Source: Paraflavitalea devenefica
Lineage (GTDB): Bacteria; Bacteroidota; Bacteroidia; Chitinophagales; Chitinophagaceae
Direction of reading: 5' to 3'
Assembly (NCBI RefSeq): GCF_011759375.1
Contig: NZ_JAARML010000002.1
Span: forward strand, 1,860,001 to 1,924,000
Length of the DNA stretch: 64,000 nucleotides
A model generated the notes under the pieces. That model did not search any database, was not told the origin of the DNA, and saw nothing but the letters and a program-made list of their open reading frames with translations. Both the position numbers and the translations under genes were made by a program. Shown here piece after piece: positions 15,798-26,407 of this stretch. The first letter of the stretch is position 1. Every line of letters starts with the position of its first letter.

Positions 15798-18700
15798 ATG
15801 CAATTTATGCAAAAAACTGCTTATTGCAGTCCCCGCCTGCTACGGCACAGGTCTGCAATGTCCAAAATTCTGCTCGTGATGAGGTTAACGTTTTTCTTTC
15901 TGATGGTAGCAACGCTGGGGGTTCATGCCTCCGGCCACTCCCAATCCATTTCTTTAAGCGGAAAGGATATCCCTGCCAGGCAGGTATTCTCCGCCATCGA
16001 AAAGCAAACAGGCTATGTGATCTTTTACAACAACAGCCTGCTGGATGAAACGGCACTGGTTACACTGGATGTAAGCCAGATGCCGCTGGAAAAGTTCCTG
16101 GAGCTGTATTGCAGTAAGCAATCACTCAACTACCGGATCACCAACAGGATGATCACTTTTTACAGGAAGATCATTATACCCGAACCTCCTTTCCTGAATT
16201 TGGATGCTTTCAGGAATATCTATACGGGCAGGGTTTTAAATGCCACATCCAAAGAACCGCTGGCCGGCGCCACCATTACGGTAAAAGGTAAAGAATCCTT
16301 TGTGATCACCGATAGTAAGGGGAGCTTCAAAATGGAAACAGATCCGGGCACTATCCTTATTATTTCCTTTGTAGGCTACCAGTCGAAGGAAATTAAATTA
16401 GACGCGAATAAAGCTGATATTACCGTTATGCTGGAGCCACAGGCGGAAAAGCTGTCCGAGACGGTGGTCACTGCGTATGGGATTGAAAAGAGCCAGAAAG
16501 AGATCGGCTATAGTGCTGTTAAGATCAGCGGTGAAGAGATCAACCGGGCCAACTCAGGTAACCTGCTTACCGGTTTAGCCGGTAAAGTGTCTGGTTTAAA
16601 TATTGCTACACAATCCGCCGATATGAACCCGCAGATGCGTGTACTGCTCCGGGGTATCCGTTCTTTTGGCGAGAACAGTAATAACCAGCCCCTGTTTATC
16701 CTGAACGGTACACCATTGAGCTTTGGTTCTGATATTGCTTCGGCCAGCCTGGTCATGGATTTCATCAATAATATCAATCCTGCCGATATTGAAAATGTAA
16801 CGGTGCTTAAAGGCGCCAACGGTACCGCTTTATACGGTCCGGAGGGCGTGAATGGTGTTATTATTATCACTACCAAAAAAGGACAAAAAGGTAAACCGGT
16901 CATCAGCTTCAGGAACAATGTCTCTTTTCAACGGATGGACTACCGGAATGATAATTCTCTGCAAAGACGATACGGTACCGGGATGGGCACCGTAGATGCC
17001 AATGGTAATGGTGTATACAGCCTGCTGGACAGGAACGGCTGGGGACCCGCCTATAACGGAGAGCTGGTTAAGATCGGCCGCCCGGATGAGAATGGTGAAT
17101 ACCAGATGGTGACTTATTCCGATAAAAAGGATGCGCGCCGCTTTTTCAGGGTGGCCAGTATCGTGCAGAATAACCTGTCTGTTTCCCAGTCTGATGCTGT
17201 ATCTGATTTTTATATCGGGCTGAATCATGTTCACCAGGAAGGGTATATACCGGGCGACAAGCAAAATGCCCTGAGCGTTTTTTTCAGCGGTGGCCGGAAG
17301 TTTGGCAAGCTGCAGGTTCAGCTCAACCTGAACTATTCGCGTACCACTACTGATGGCGGGCCTGAGATGCAGTATATCGGAAGTTATCCCACTTTTATAC
17401 CGGTACTGAGTTATAAAGATTATGAGAATAATAAATGGGCAGATAATAACCACTATTGGTCGGACCAGGAAGTGATGAGCCCCTACCAGGTTGCCAAAAA
17501 TAACAGGAGCGTAGGTACTTCCAATGCCCTGGCAGGCGGCCTTATCATTACCATGAAGGTATTACCCTGGCTCACTATTACCGAGAAGCCCGGCATTGTG
17601 TATAATGGCGCTTATGAAAAAACAACCCAGGCTCCGGTCTACTTCTCCGATTTTGCCAAGCAGTACGGTGGATGGAACCGTTACCGGGACCAACTGGCGC
17701 AGCTAAAAGAAGATACCAGAACACTTACTTCGCTCAATAATGACCTGCTGATCACCGCGCTCAACCAGGCAGGCAATTTTACGTTCAGGACTACTATTGG
17801 CAACTCCATCCGGGAGAGCTACAGTAAAAAGATGGGTGGGAGCGGCAATCCTATTGTACCGGTGTATAACCTTATTTTCTCGCGTGACCAGCCTTATGGT
17901 AGTGAAGAAGCATTGCTCACCCGTTTTTATTCTGTATTCGGAACAGCCGGTATTGGTTACCGGGACCGTGTGTTTGTGGAACTGATGGCGCGTAACGATT
18001 GGGACTCCAAACGCGCCAGCATAGCCCGGGGGAAAGACCTGTATGTGGGCGCCAATACTTCTGTGATATTGAATGAAGTGATCCCTTCCCTGAAAGAAAT
18101 AAGCTGGCTATCGCGCCTGCAGTTGCGGGGTGCTGTGAACGGGACCGCCAATATGAATATTGAACCCTACCAGGCTGAGCGTACACTAATGCTGGCTTTC
18201 CAGAATTATTTCCCTTACCCGGGCACCATAGACGATGGTGTGCTGAGCTATCAGTTCCTGGCCGATATACCCAATCCTTACCTCAAGCCTGAAAAGATCC
18301 TGTCGCAGGAATATGGTATGGCGATTGGTTTGTGGAAGGACCGTGTGGTGGCAGATTTCTCTTTTTATACACAACGTAATAACGGCGTTATTATGAAAGT
18401 AAAAACGCCCTGGCTGAGCGGCGCCAGCACGCTTGATAACCTCGGTGTACTGCGCAATTCGGGCTGGGAACTTGATCTTAAGTTCAATCCCATTTTTAAA
18501 TTGAACAATGGACTTACCCTTACGGCCGACTTCCGCATGGCTATGAACACCAACAAGGTTTTATCCATTAGTGATGTGTATGAAGGAGTTTTCCCATTAA
18601 AAACGCCCTACTGGGGAAGCATGTATGGCATTGTGGCAAGGCCCGGACAGACTGCCTTTGAATACCAGTTGTTCGATTGGAAAAGAGATCCTGCAGGAAG

Positions 18701-19337
18701 GATAATTGTGAACAAGCAAACAGGCATGCCCGAAACAGATAGGGATAGCGCCCATTTTACGGGCAGGAGCCTGCCAAAGTATACAGGAGGTATTAATATT
18801 AATCTTTCCTGGAAAGGATTGTCGCTTGCTGTGCTTGGCGAGTTCAACCTGGGTGCCTGGCATTATTATGAAAAAGGAACGCTGGATGTAATGAATGGTA
18901 TGCATGTACTGACGACTTACAACGACCGCAAACCTTATGTGATACCCAATTCCTCTTACCTCGATGCCTCCGGTAAGTATGTGGACAATACAGACATCAA
19001 GGTGAAAAACGCCAATAAGGAGCTGTACAGCCGCTTTGAAAATACCTCCACACTCTATATTGCCAAAGCCGACTTTTTGAAGATACGGGAAATCGTGCTG
19101 AGCTATGAGCGCAACCTAAAAACAAAAGTGATCAAACGTTTCCAGGTGAGCATTTATGGACGCAATGTGTTCAACTTCTATTCAAAGGGTAATAAGAGCG
19201 GCGATCCTCAACTGATCAAAGGGCCGGGTGGCCGGGGATACCGGACTATTCCGGATAACCTCACCGGTTCCGCATCAGGTATATCCACCGTGCCAGGTAT
19301 TGTTCAGTATGGTGTGATCACCACCCTTAATTTTTAA
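15798..19337 (+). CDS. SusC/RagA-family TonB-linked outer-membrane transporter with STN domain
   Basis: The 1179-residue product has a signal peptide (ending near HASGHSQ, about residue 50), an STN/secretin-TonB domain (SLSGKDIPARQVFSAIEKQTGYVIFYN...), a carboxypeptidase-regulatory-like domain (YTGRVLNATSKEPLAGATITVKG...VGYQSKEIKL), the plug (GNLLTGLAGKVSGLNIATQSA, RVLLRGIRSFGENN-like) and a long beta barrel. SusC with a SusD lid imports oligomeric nutrients through the outer membrane using TonB. The STN domain fits signalling to the upstream FecR. The usual plug motif xxDGVP is LNGTPL here. The partner SusD follows after 32 bases. Confidence 0.94.
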   Translation: MQFMQKTAYCSPRLLRHRSAMSKILLVMRLTFFFLMVATLGVHASGHSQSISLSGKDIPARQVFSAIEKQTGYVIFYNNSLLDETALVTLDVSQMPLEKFLELYCSKQSLNYRITNRMITFYRKIIIPEPPFLNLDAFRNIYTGRVLNATSKEPLAGATITVKGKESFVITDSKGSFKMETDPGTILIISFVGYQSKEIKLDANKADITVMLEPQAEKLSETVVTAYGIEKSQKEIGYSAVKISGEEINRANSGNLLTGLAGKVSGLNIATQSADMNPQMRVLLRGIRSFGENSNNQPLFILNGTPLSFGSDIASASLVMDFINNINPADIENVTVLKGANGTALYGPEGVNGVIIITTKKGQKGKPVISFRNNVSFQRMDYRNDNSLQRRYGTGMGTVDANGNGVYSLLDRNGWGPAYNGELVKIGRPDENGEYQMVTYSDKKDARRFFRVASIVQNNLSVSQSDAVSDFYIGLNHVHQEGYIPGDKQNALSVFFSGGRKFGKLQVQLNLNYSRTTTDGGPEMQYIGSYPTFIPVLSYKDYENNKWADNNHYWSDQEVMSPYQVAKNNRSVGTSNALAGGLIITMKVLPWLTITEKPGIVYNGAYEKTTQAPVYFSDFAKQYGGWNRYRDQLAQLKEDTRTLTSLNNDLLITALNQAGNFTFRTTIGNSIRESYSKKMGGSGNPIVPVYNLIFSRDQPYGSEEALLTRFYSVFGTAGIGYRDRVFVELMARNDWDSKRASIARGKDLYVGANTSVILNEVIPSLKEISWLSRLQLRGAVNGTANMNIEPYQAERTLMLAFQNYFPYPGTIDDGVLSYQFLADIPNPYLKPEKILSQEYGMAIGLWKDRVVADFSFYTQRNNGVIMKVKTPWLSGASTLDNLGVLRNSGWELDLKFNPIFKLNNGLTLTADFRMAMNTNKVLSISDVYEGVFPLKTPYWGSMYGIVARPGQTAFEYQLFDWKRDPAGRIIVNKQTGMPETDRDSAHFTGRSLPKYTGGININLSWKGLSLAVLGEFNLGAWHYYEKGTLDVMNGMHVLTTYNDRKPYVIPNSSYLDASGKYVDNTDIKVKNANKELYSRFENTSTLYIAKADFLKIREIVLSYERNLKTKVIKRFQVSIYGRNVFNFYSKGNKSGDPQLIKGPGGRGYRTIPDNLTGSASGISTVPGIVQYGVITTLNF

Positions 19338-19369
19338 ACCATCTTTCTCCAGGTCAAAACTTGTATTAT

Positions 19370-21001
19370 ATGCGTATCTCAAGATATTTAACACCTATAG
19401 TGCTGTGCCTTGCCTGCGGTCTGTTGCAGACGGGCTGTAAGAAAGGCTGGATTGATATTAATTATAACCCGCTGCAGTTAACAGAGGTAAATGCTACGCC
19501 GGACCTTATATTGCCCAACTTGCTGATTGAAAGCCAGAGTGCCTTGAATGATGATATGATACAGAACTGGATGGGGTACTGGGCCTCGGCCGAATATCCT
19601 TCCGGTATAGCCCAGCTTACTTATTTCCCTATGGATAATTCGATGTTCCCAACCTCCAGTCCGGATGTGAATGTCTTCATCTTTGAACAAAATGCACAAA
19701 AGCACCAGCAGCCCTATTATGTGGGGATTGCCAAAGTGCTCAGGGCTTTGCAGTGGAGCCGCGCTGTAGACCAGATGAATAATCTCCCTTACAGGGAAGC
19801 AGGCAATATTACGATTATGAAACCCAAATACGATAATGGCCAGTTCATTTATGAAGACCTGATCAGACAACTGGACACGGCCATTACATTGATACAGGGC
19901 GCCAACCAGGGTAAAGCCATCCGTATTGGCATTGCAGATATTATGTTTAAGGGCGATAAAACGAAGTGGTATAAGTTTATTAATACTTTAAAGTTACGCC
20001 TGTTGATACACCAGGCCAGCCGGGCAGACAGGGCCACCTATATTAAACAGGAAATTGACAAGATACTGGCGCAGGGGTTGGGGTTCTTAAACAGTGGCGA
20101 AGATGCCGATATGAATCCTGGCTTTACGGCGCAAAAGCCGGCACAATATTTTGCCAAGTACTCACAGTACGACCTGTACACCCGCTTCAGTATAGTGTTG
20201 GGCAATAAGTTTTTTCCCTTTTGGCAACTGGCCCGCGCCAATGTAACAGCGATGAATTTGCTGAAGGCCAATAATGACCCGCGGCTTGGGTTCTTTTATG
20301 GACCTGCACGGGTGCCTGTACCTGCCGGCGCTCCCGAACCTTTTACACAACCTGGCCCGGTTGAATACCGGGGTAATAAGTATGGCCTGCCGGTGAATGC
20401 ACTTGATTACCCTTACCAGGGTGCTGATTTCGTATCGCAGGTAGGTGGTGTGCGCGCCATGAATTCGGCGGTGTCGCCGGTATCTACGGGCATTATCAAG
20501 GGGTATAATATGGATAGCTGGATCATGACCAGCGTGGAAAGCCTCTTTCTGCAGGCAGAAGCCATTTACAGGGGCTGGATGCCGGGTGATGCGGAGGCTG
20601 CTTATAAAGATGCCGTACGGGAATCTTTCCGCTGGCTGAATGTGGGCGGCAATACAACACAACCTGGTTTGTCGGATGCGGCCTTTAATAATTGGTATGC
20701 CCAGGAAACGGCTGCCGGCAATGCGCAAGTAAGCTGGACCGTGGCAACGGACAAGTATAAGTTACTGATGTTCCAAAAGTATATGGCCTTTAATGGTATT
20801 GAACCTTTTGAAGCATGGGTCGATTACCGGCGCAACGGCGCTTTCCCCGATATCCCGCTTTCTTATGATCCTGCCCGCACAGGCGACAGGATGCCCATAA
20901 GATCACCTTACCCGGTACAGGAAGCGTTGCTTAACAAGGAAAACCTGGAGGCGCAGGGTACGATAGATATTTTCACCAGCAAGATATGGTGGATGCCCTA
21001 A
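19370..21001 (+). CDS. SusD/RagB-like outer-membrane lipoprotein
   Basis: The 543-residue product (ATG at 19370; a TTG three codons upstream is unlikely) has a lipoprotein signal with lipobox LLQTGC, then WIDINYNPLQLTEVN, typical of the SusD-like subfamily resembling PF12771, which differs from glycan-type SusD. These proteins act as a surface lid over the SusC barrel and capture substrate. It sits directly between SusC and an M16 protease, suggesting that the ligand is peptide. The C-terminal part with FQKYMAFNGIEPFEAWVDYRR is characteristic of the group. Confidence 0.9.
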   Translation: MRISRYLTPIVLCLACGLLQTGCKKGWIDINYNPLQLTEVNATPDLILPNLLIESQSALNDDMIQNWMGYWASAEYPSGIAQLTYFPMDNSMFPTSSPDVNVFIFEQNAQKHQQPYYVGIAKVLRALQWSRAVDQMNNLPYREAGNITIMKPKYDNGQFIYEDLIRQLDTAITLIQGANQGKAIRIGIADIMFKGDKTKWYKFINTLKLRLLIHQASRADRATYIKQEIDKILAQGLGFLNSGEDADMNPGFTAQKPAQYFAKYSQYDLYTRFSIVLGNKFFPFWQLARANVTAMNLLKANNDPRLGFFYGPARVPVPAGAPEPFTQPGPVEYRGNKYGLPVNALDYPYQGADFVSQVGGVRAMNSAVSPVSTGIIKGYNMDSWIMTSVESLFLQAEAIYRGWMPGDAEAAYKDAVRESFRWLNVGGNTTQPGLSDAAFNNWYAQETAAGNAQVSWTVATDKYKLLMFQKYMAFNGIEPFEAWVDYRRNGAFPDIPLSYDPARTGDRMPIRSPYPVQEALLNKENLEAQGTIDIFTSKIWWMP

Positions 21002-21032
21002 TTATTATTAGCTAAACATAAGAAGGTAAATT

Positions 21033-23837
21033 ATGAGATTGTACAGCAGGAAAACTGCCGCAGGCATCCTTTGCCTGTTACTGAACGGAACTGTATGGGC
21101 GCAACAGGATACTGAAGCGGTGCCATTGGATGCAGCCATTACCACCGGTAAGCTGCCGAACGGATTTACTTATTATATCCGCCGGAATACCACGCCGGAA
21201 AAAAGAGCGGTGATGTACCTGGTTAATAAAGTAGGCTCCATACTGGAAACAGATGCGCAGCGCGGACTGGCGCATTTCCTGGAGCATATGGCCTTTAATG
21301 GTACTACGCACTATCCCAAGAATGAACTGGTGAACTACCTGCAAAAATCAGGGGTGCGTTTCGGCGCCGACCTGAACGCCACTACTTCTTTTGATGAAAC
21401 CATTTATCAGTTGCCGGTAACTACCGACGATAAGGTACTGTTCAGGAATGCGCTGCAGGTACTGCGCGACTGGGCACAAGGTATTACCCTCGATGCCGAA
21501 GAGATTGATAAGGAGCGGGGCGTAATACTCGAGGAAAAACGCCAGCGCCTTGGCGCTTCCCAGCGCATACAGGATAAGGTGTTGCCGGTAGCCGTTAATC
21601 AATCCCTCTATGCAAGCCGGTTACCCATTGGTACAGAAGAAGTGTTGAAAACATTTAAGTATGAAGAGATCAGGAAGTTTTACCAGGACTGGTACCGGCC
21701 AGACCTGCAGGCATTGATCGTGGTAGGCGATGTAAATGTGCAGCAGGTAGAGAAAGCCATCAAGGCGCTATTTAGCGATCTGCGTATGCCTTCCAATGCC
21801 CGTGAAAGAAAGTATGTTAATATTCCTTTCACCGGAAAGAACCAGTTCCTGGCTGTAACGGATAACGAAGTTCAGGCCACCCGGCTGGAATTAACGATTA
21901 AGCATCCGGTACTCAAAATAAGAACAAAAGCAGATTTCCGGGAAGCGATGATGCGCAACCTGTTCAATATGATGATGGGCAACCGCTTCAATGAAATATT
22001 GCAAACTGAGCATATTCCTTTTAGCAGCGCCGGTTGCAGTGTTGGCGGCATGATGGCTAATATGGACGCTTTGTCGGGCCGGGTGGTATTGAAGCCCGGG
22101 CAGTTGGAAAAGGGTATTAAGGCGTGGTGGACGGAATTGGAAAGGGTGAAACAATATGGTTTTGTGGAAACAGAACTGAAACGCGCCACCACGAATTACC
22201 TCGCGGGCATTACTGCTACTTATAAGGAAAGGGACAAAACGCCTTCTGAAAGTTATGTACGGGAGTATGTAGAGCACTTTGTGAGCGGTGTGAGCAGTCC
22301 CGGCATTGCCTATGAACAGGACCTGTATAAATCTTTTGCCAACCAATTAACGGTAGCCGACTTCCGCGCCTTTGTAACAAAATACCTGAAGGAAACAGAC
22401 CGTGATATTGTAATGATGGCCAATGATACGTTCCGTGATTCGCTGCCTTCGGAAGCTACGGTACTGCAATGGTTCAAGGAAGCGGAAGCTGCCGGTATAA
22501 CAGCCTATGTTGATAAGAAGACAGACAGGACCTCCCTGCTCGACCAGCCTGTACAAGGTGGTACCATTACCGGGGAAACCAGTAATAAAGAGGTTGGTAT
22601 TACCGAACTGGTATTGAGTAACGGCGTGAAGGTGATATTGAAGCCTACGAATTTTAAAAAGGACCAGGTCCTCTTTAATGGATACAGTCCCGGCGGATTG
22701 TCATTGGTAAACGATGCTGACTTCTATGATGCCCGGATGGCTACCAGCCTGGTGACGGCCAGCGGTGTGAGTGATATGCCGTTGCTGGAAGTGCGCAATA
22801 TGCTCACTGGTAAGAATGTGGCTGTATCTCCTTTTATTGATGAAACCGCAGAGGGTTTTTCCGGCAGCGCGGCTGTGGAGGACCTGGAAACGGCGCTTCA
22901 GTTGGTGTACCTCTATTTTACAAAGCCCCGTAAAGATCCCGTTGCATTTAACAATATGGTAGAGCGGATACGTCTCTCTTTCGTCAATGCCGACCAGTCG
23001 CCCGGCAAGGCATTTAATGATACCCTGTCTGCCGTATTGGGTAATTATCACTTCCGCAAGATGCAGATGCCGTTGGATAAGGTAGACCAACTGGATGCAG
23101 ACAAAGCGATGATGATTTATAAGGACCGCTTTGCCGATGCCAGTGACTTTACGTTCACTTTCGTAGGCAGTTTTGATGTGGCCGCTGTAAAGCCGCTGCT
23201 GGCTAAATACCTCGGGGCATTACCTGCGGTGAATAGAAAGGAGCAGCCCCGCGACCTGCACCTGAATTATCCCGAAGGGAGGGTTGCCCGCAAGGTGGTA
23301 AAGGGTAAAGAGCCGCAGGCGAATGTGATGCTGGTATTCAGCGGTGGCTTTACGTATACCGTTGCCGCTGCCAATCAACTGCGGGCGCTGGCTGCTGTAC
23401 TCAATATCCGGCTTACAGAACGTTTGCGGGAGCAGGAAGGAGGCGTATATGGTGTGCGGGTGAATGCCAATGTCCGCAAGCTGCCTTCGGGAGAATATGC
23501 GCTGTTGATCAATTTTATCTGTGACCCCCGCAACGTGGAGCCACTGGTGCTGAGTGTGAACAGCGAGATCATGAAGCTAAAACAGGAAGGCCCTTCAGAG
23601 GATGATATGACCAAATACAAGGCTACGGATAAAACTGGTTACGACAGGGCGCTGAAAGAAAATGGTTTCTGGCTTAGTTACCTCGCGGGCAAGATCGCTA
23701 ACCAGGAAGAGCCGGAGATGCCCGATCAAAAGAAGAAGCTGCAGCATATAACACCCCAGCTGTTGCAGGAGGCTGCTATCCATTATTTCAACAATGCGAA
23801 CTATATCCGGGTGATACTGGTTCCTGAAAATAATTAA
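21033..23837 (+). CDS. Secreted M16-family zinc metallopeptidase (PqqL-like)
   Basis: The 934-residue product has a signal peptide (cleavage near VWAQQ, about residue 24) and the inverted zinc motif HFLEHMAFNGT (HxxEH at about 81-85), with the downstream Glu within EEIDKERGVILEE. The second, inactive M16 half follows (ITELVLSNGVKVILKPT; GGVYGVRVNANVRKLPSGEY), so both clamshell halves are in one chain, as in PqqL-type proteases. These enzymes degrade peptides and small proteins, here probably in the periplasm. The position after SusC/SusD, and the one-base overlap with the next gene, put it in the same operon and argue for a peptide substrate. Confidence 0.92.
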   Translation: MRLYSRKTAAGILCLLLNGTVWAQQDTEAVPLDAAITTGKLPNGFTYYIRRNTTPEKRAVMYLVNKVGSILETDAQRGLAHFLEHMAFNGTTHYPKNELVNYLQKSGVRFGADLNATTSFDETIYQLPVTTDDKVLFRNALQVLRDWAQGITLDAEEIDKERGVILEEKRQRLGASQRIQDKVLPVAVNQSLYASRLPIGTEEVLKTFKYEEIRKFYQDWYRPDLQALIVVGDVNVQQVEKAIKALFSDLRMPSNARERKYVNIPFTGKNQFLAVTDNEVQATRLELTIKHPVLKIRTKADFREAMMRNLFNMMMGNRFNEILQTEHIPFSSAGCSVGGMMANMDALSGRVVLKPGQLEKGIKAWWTELERVKQYGFVETELKRATTNYLAGITATYKERDKTPSESYVREYVEHFVSGVSSPGIAYEQDLYKSFANQLTVADFRAFVTKYLKETDRDIVMMANDTFRDSLPSEATVLQWFKEAEAAGITAYVDKKTDRTSLLDQPVQGGTITGETSNKEVGITELVLSNGVKVILKPTNFKKDQVLFNGYSPGGLSLVNDADFYDARMATSLVTASGVSDMPLLEVRNMLTGKNVAVSPFIDETAEGFSGSAAVEDLETALQLVYLYFTKPRKDPVAFNNMVERIRLSFVNADQSPGKAFNDTLSAVLGNYHFRKMQMPLDKVDQLDADKAMMIYKDRFADASDFTFTFVGSFDVAAVKPLLAKYLGALPAVNRKEQPRDLHLNYPEGRVARKVVKGKEPQANVMLVFSGGFTYTVAAANQLRALAAVLNIRLTERLREQEGGVYGVRVNANVRKLPSGEYALLINFICDPRNVEPLVLSVNSEIMKLKQEGPSEDDMTKYKATDKTGYDRALKENGFWLSYLAGKIANQEEPEMPDQKKKLQHITPQLLQEAAIHYFNNANYIRVILVPENN

Positions 23838-26398
23838 TGATCGTGAGTAAACCTGTTCCTTGCAACGCAGGCGGTGCATTGCCCGTTTTGCATCCTGCCT
23901 TGCGCTATGCAATGGTATTGGTTCTAATCCTGCTCGTGTTTGTCAATCGTGCATCGGCACAGGATGACGACACGGGCAGGCTTAAAGCACAGCACCTCGA
24001 CTCCGTGTTCATTAAAGGACACAAGCTGCCGTTCACGATAAAAGGCGATACGCTTGAGTTTAATGCTACTGCTTTCAAACTGTTGCCCAACGCGGTGGTG
24101 AAAGACCTGCTCAGGAAGCTGCCAGGTGTTATCGTTGGTGCAGATGGCAGTATTACGGTGAATGGTAAGAAGGTAAACAAGCTACAGGTAGACGGTCGCG
24201 ATTTCTTTGTCCACAATATGGAAGCGGCTATTGGCAACCTCACTGCTGAAGTGATAGACAAGGTGCAGGTGATGGAAAGCAAACCGGTAGAAAGGCAACG
24301 TTCCCTTGCGGTACAACCGCGCACAGATGATGTAATGATCAACCTTACCCTCAAAAAGAACCGGAAGGCCGGTGTACTGGGAAATGTGCTGGCGGGCGCC
24401 GGTACAGCCGACCGGTATGCCGCCAATGGTATGCTGAACCTGTTTGGCGGCAAGACCAGGCTGGGCTTTTATGGTTCAGCCGGTAATGAAGGAGCGGGCA
24501 GGGGGGGAGGTTTGACGATAGCGCCTGTATCAGGCGGTATGCCTTCTTCCGGAGGCTTTACAGATAATCAGTCCGGCGCCGTGAATATGAATACCCAATA
24601 TGGTAAAGAGCTTACGGTTGACGCCAATTATAGTTATTCCCGCAGCGCTACCCATAAGGAAACCCTGCTCAGCAGGCTGAATGTATTGCAGGACAGTTCT
24701 TTTATGTATAACAGTGATCAGCAGGAACGGAGCCATCACAGCAGCCACCAGTTTTCGCTGGGCATCCGGTATGAGCCGGACTCTTTAACAATATGGAACT
24801 GGCGGCCCATGGTTTCTTTTGGCCGTTCGGGCAATGCTGTTCTCAACGATGCTTACTCAGCAGGCATGACGGGTAAACTGATCAATAGCCTTGCATCGGG
24901 GTCGCATACAGCCGGTACTCAGTACAGTGTGGGCAGCCAGCTTGGTTTTAATAAAACCAGCAGGAACCGTCGTATGAACCTTGCTATGAGCTGGGATATT
25001 ACTGTAAGTAACCAGGATGAAAAGCAGAACAACAGATCGGTGAATGATTTTTACACTGCTACCAATCATACAACAGACAGTATTGATCAATACAGTACAA
25101 GCGTTCAACAAGGCATTACCAACAGGATCGGCATTAATCTTTCCGGCAAGGTCACCAAACACATCGTAGTAGCACTGGATTACCCGCTTGACTGGAGCGT
25201 GAATAAGCTCCGGAAAGAAACCTTTCCCTATAATCCTGCCTCCGGCAAATATGATCAAATAGACAGCCTGCTGTCCAACGACAACAGGAGCAGTAGCCTG
25301 ACACAGGCGCCTGCCTTCCAGGTAGCGTATAAAACAGACCGTATGAGCCTTGCCCTGAATACCGGTATGCGTTTTATCAGGCAGGAAAACCAGTTGAGGT
25401 GGAAGGACTCTGTTGTGCGTATTCAGCAGCAACAGTTCTCGCCCAATGTGCAGTTCAATTATACGATCAATTCATTCAGCAGTCTGTATGCTGGTTATAG
25501 CATCAGTTCTTCAGCCCCCTCGGCAGAGCAACTCTCCCCGGTCATTGATAACTCCAATCCTTTGTATATAAGGACCGGCAATCCTTTTTTGAAAGCGAGT
25601 ATTGGGCATTTTATGCACCTGGGGATTTCCGGATTTAGACCGTCAAAAGGCCTGAGTATGCACTTGGCTGCACATGGCTCCGTTACACAGAACCAGGTAG
25701 TGAATGCTATTGATTATGATTCATTGGGCCGGCAGGTCAGTACTTACCGGAATGTGAATGGTGCGGGCAGGTTCAGCATTACAGGCGGCATGGGTATTAA
25801 CAAAAGAAAGGACGACTGGAGCATTACCGCCAGCACCAACCTATCGGCCAGTGGCAGCCGGGAGGTTAGTTTTGTAGCCGGCCGGCAAAATGATTTTGAT
25901 AAGCTAACCATCGGGGCGCATTTATATACTTCCGTAGGGTACAAGGAATGGTTTATCCTCTCTCCTTCGGCCAATGTTGATTTTACAAGTTCTACTTATT
26001 CTTTGAAGAGTATGCCCGGCGCCACTTTCAATAACCAGTATTACCAGCTTCAACTGGAAGTGAACGCTATCAAAAGGCTAAAATTCACCATGGATGTCAA
26101 CTACCGCTATAATTCCCAAATAGCGGTAAAGGAAAACAGGCAGGTCACTACCTGTAACAGTTCTGTCGCTTACCGTTTCCTGGCCAAAGAACAACTGACG
26201 CTCACAGCTTCCGTGCAGGATATTTTTAACAGGAATAAGTATTTCTATAACCAGGTAGCGGATACTTACCGGGAGCAGGTACAGGTAAATGGCCTGCGTC
26301 GTTACGGCCTGCTTACCCTGTCTTACGCTTTCAACCGGATGCATGGCAATACGCAAAGAGCGCCTGTTGGTGTACAGACGCTCCCTATCGCTAATTAA
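23837..26398 (+). CDS. TonB-receptor-like outer-membrane beta-barrel protein
   Basis: The 853-residue product starts at an ATG overlapping the protease stop (TAATG). After a signal peptide (ending near RASAQ) it has the plug-like region IKGDTLEFNATAFKLLPNAVVKDLLRKLPGV...GKKVNKLQVDGRDFF, typical of the OMP_b-brl_3 group, then a long beta barrel rich in alternating aromatic strands. Unlike most relatives it lacks an N-terminal carboxypeptidase-regulatory domain. Such proteins are thought to be TonB-dependent receptors or their relatives with unknown cargo. Translational coupling to the M16 protease suggests a second route for the protease's substrates or products. Confidence 0.88.
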   Translation: MIVSKPVPCNAGGALPVLHPALRYAMVLVLILLVFVNRASAQDDDTGRLKAQHLDSVFIKGHKLPFTIKGDTLEFNATAFKLLPNAVVKDLLRKLPGVIVGADGSITVNGKKVNKLQVDGRDFFVHNMEAAIGNLTAEVIDKVQVMESKPVERQRSLAVQPRTDDVMINLTLKKNRKAGVLGNVLAGAGTADRYAANGMLNLFGGKTRLGFYGSAGNEGAGRGGGLTIAPVSGGMPSSGGFTDNQSGAVNMNTQYGKELTVDANYSYSRSATHKETLLSRLNVLQDSSFMYNSDQQERSHHSSHQFSLGIRYEPDSLTIWNWRPMVSFGRSGNAVLNDAYSAGMTGKLINSLASGSHTAGTQYSVGSQLGFNKTSRNRRMNLAMSWDITVSNQDEKQNNRSVNDFYTATNHTTDSIDQYSTSVQQGITNRIGINLSGKVTKHIVVALDYPLDWSVNKLRKETFPYNPASGKYDQIDSLLSNDNRSSSLTQAPAFQVAYKTDRMSLALNTGMRFIRQENQLRWKDSVVRIQQQQFSPNVQFNYTINSFSSLYAGYSISSSAPSAEQLSPVIDNSNPLYIRTGNPFLKASIGHFMHLGISGFRPSKGLSMHLAAHGSVTQNQVVNAIDYDSLGRQVSTYRNVNGAGRFSITGGMGINKRKDDWSITASTNLSASGSREVSFVAGRQNDFDKLTIGAHLYTSVGYKEWFILSPSANVDFTSSTYSLKSMPGATFNNQYYQLQLEVNAIKRLKFTMDVNYRYNSQIAVKENRQVTTCNSSVAYRFLAKEQLTLTASVQDIFNRNKYFYNQVADTYREQVQVNGLRRYGLLTLSYAFNRMHGNTQRAPVGVQTLPIAN

Positions 26399-26407
26399 GC
26401 TATCTGC

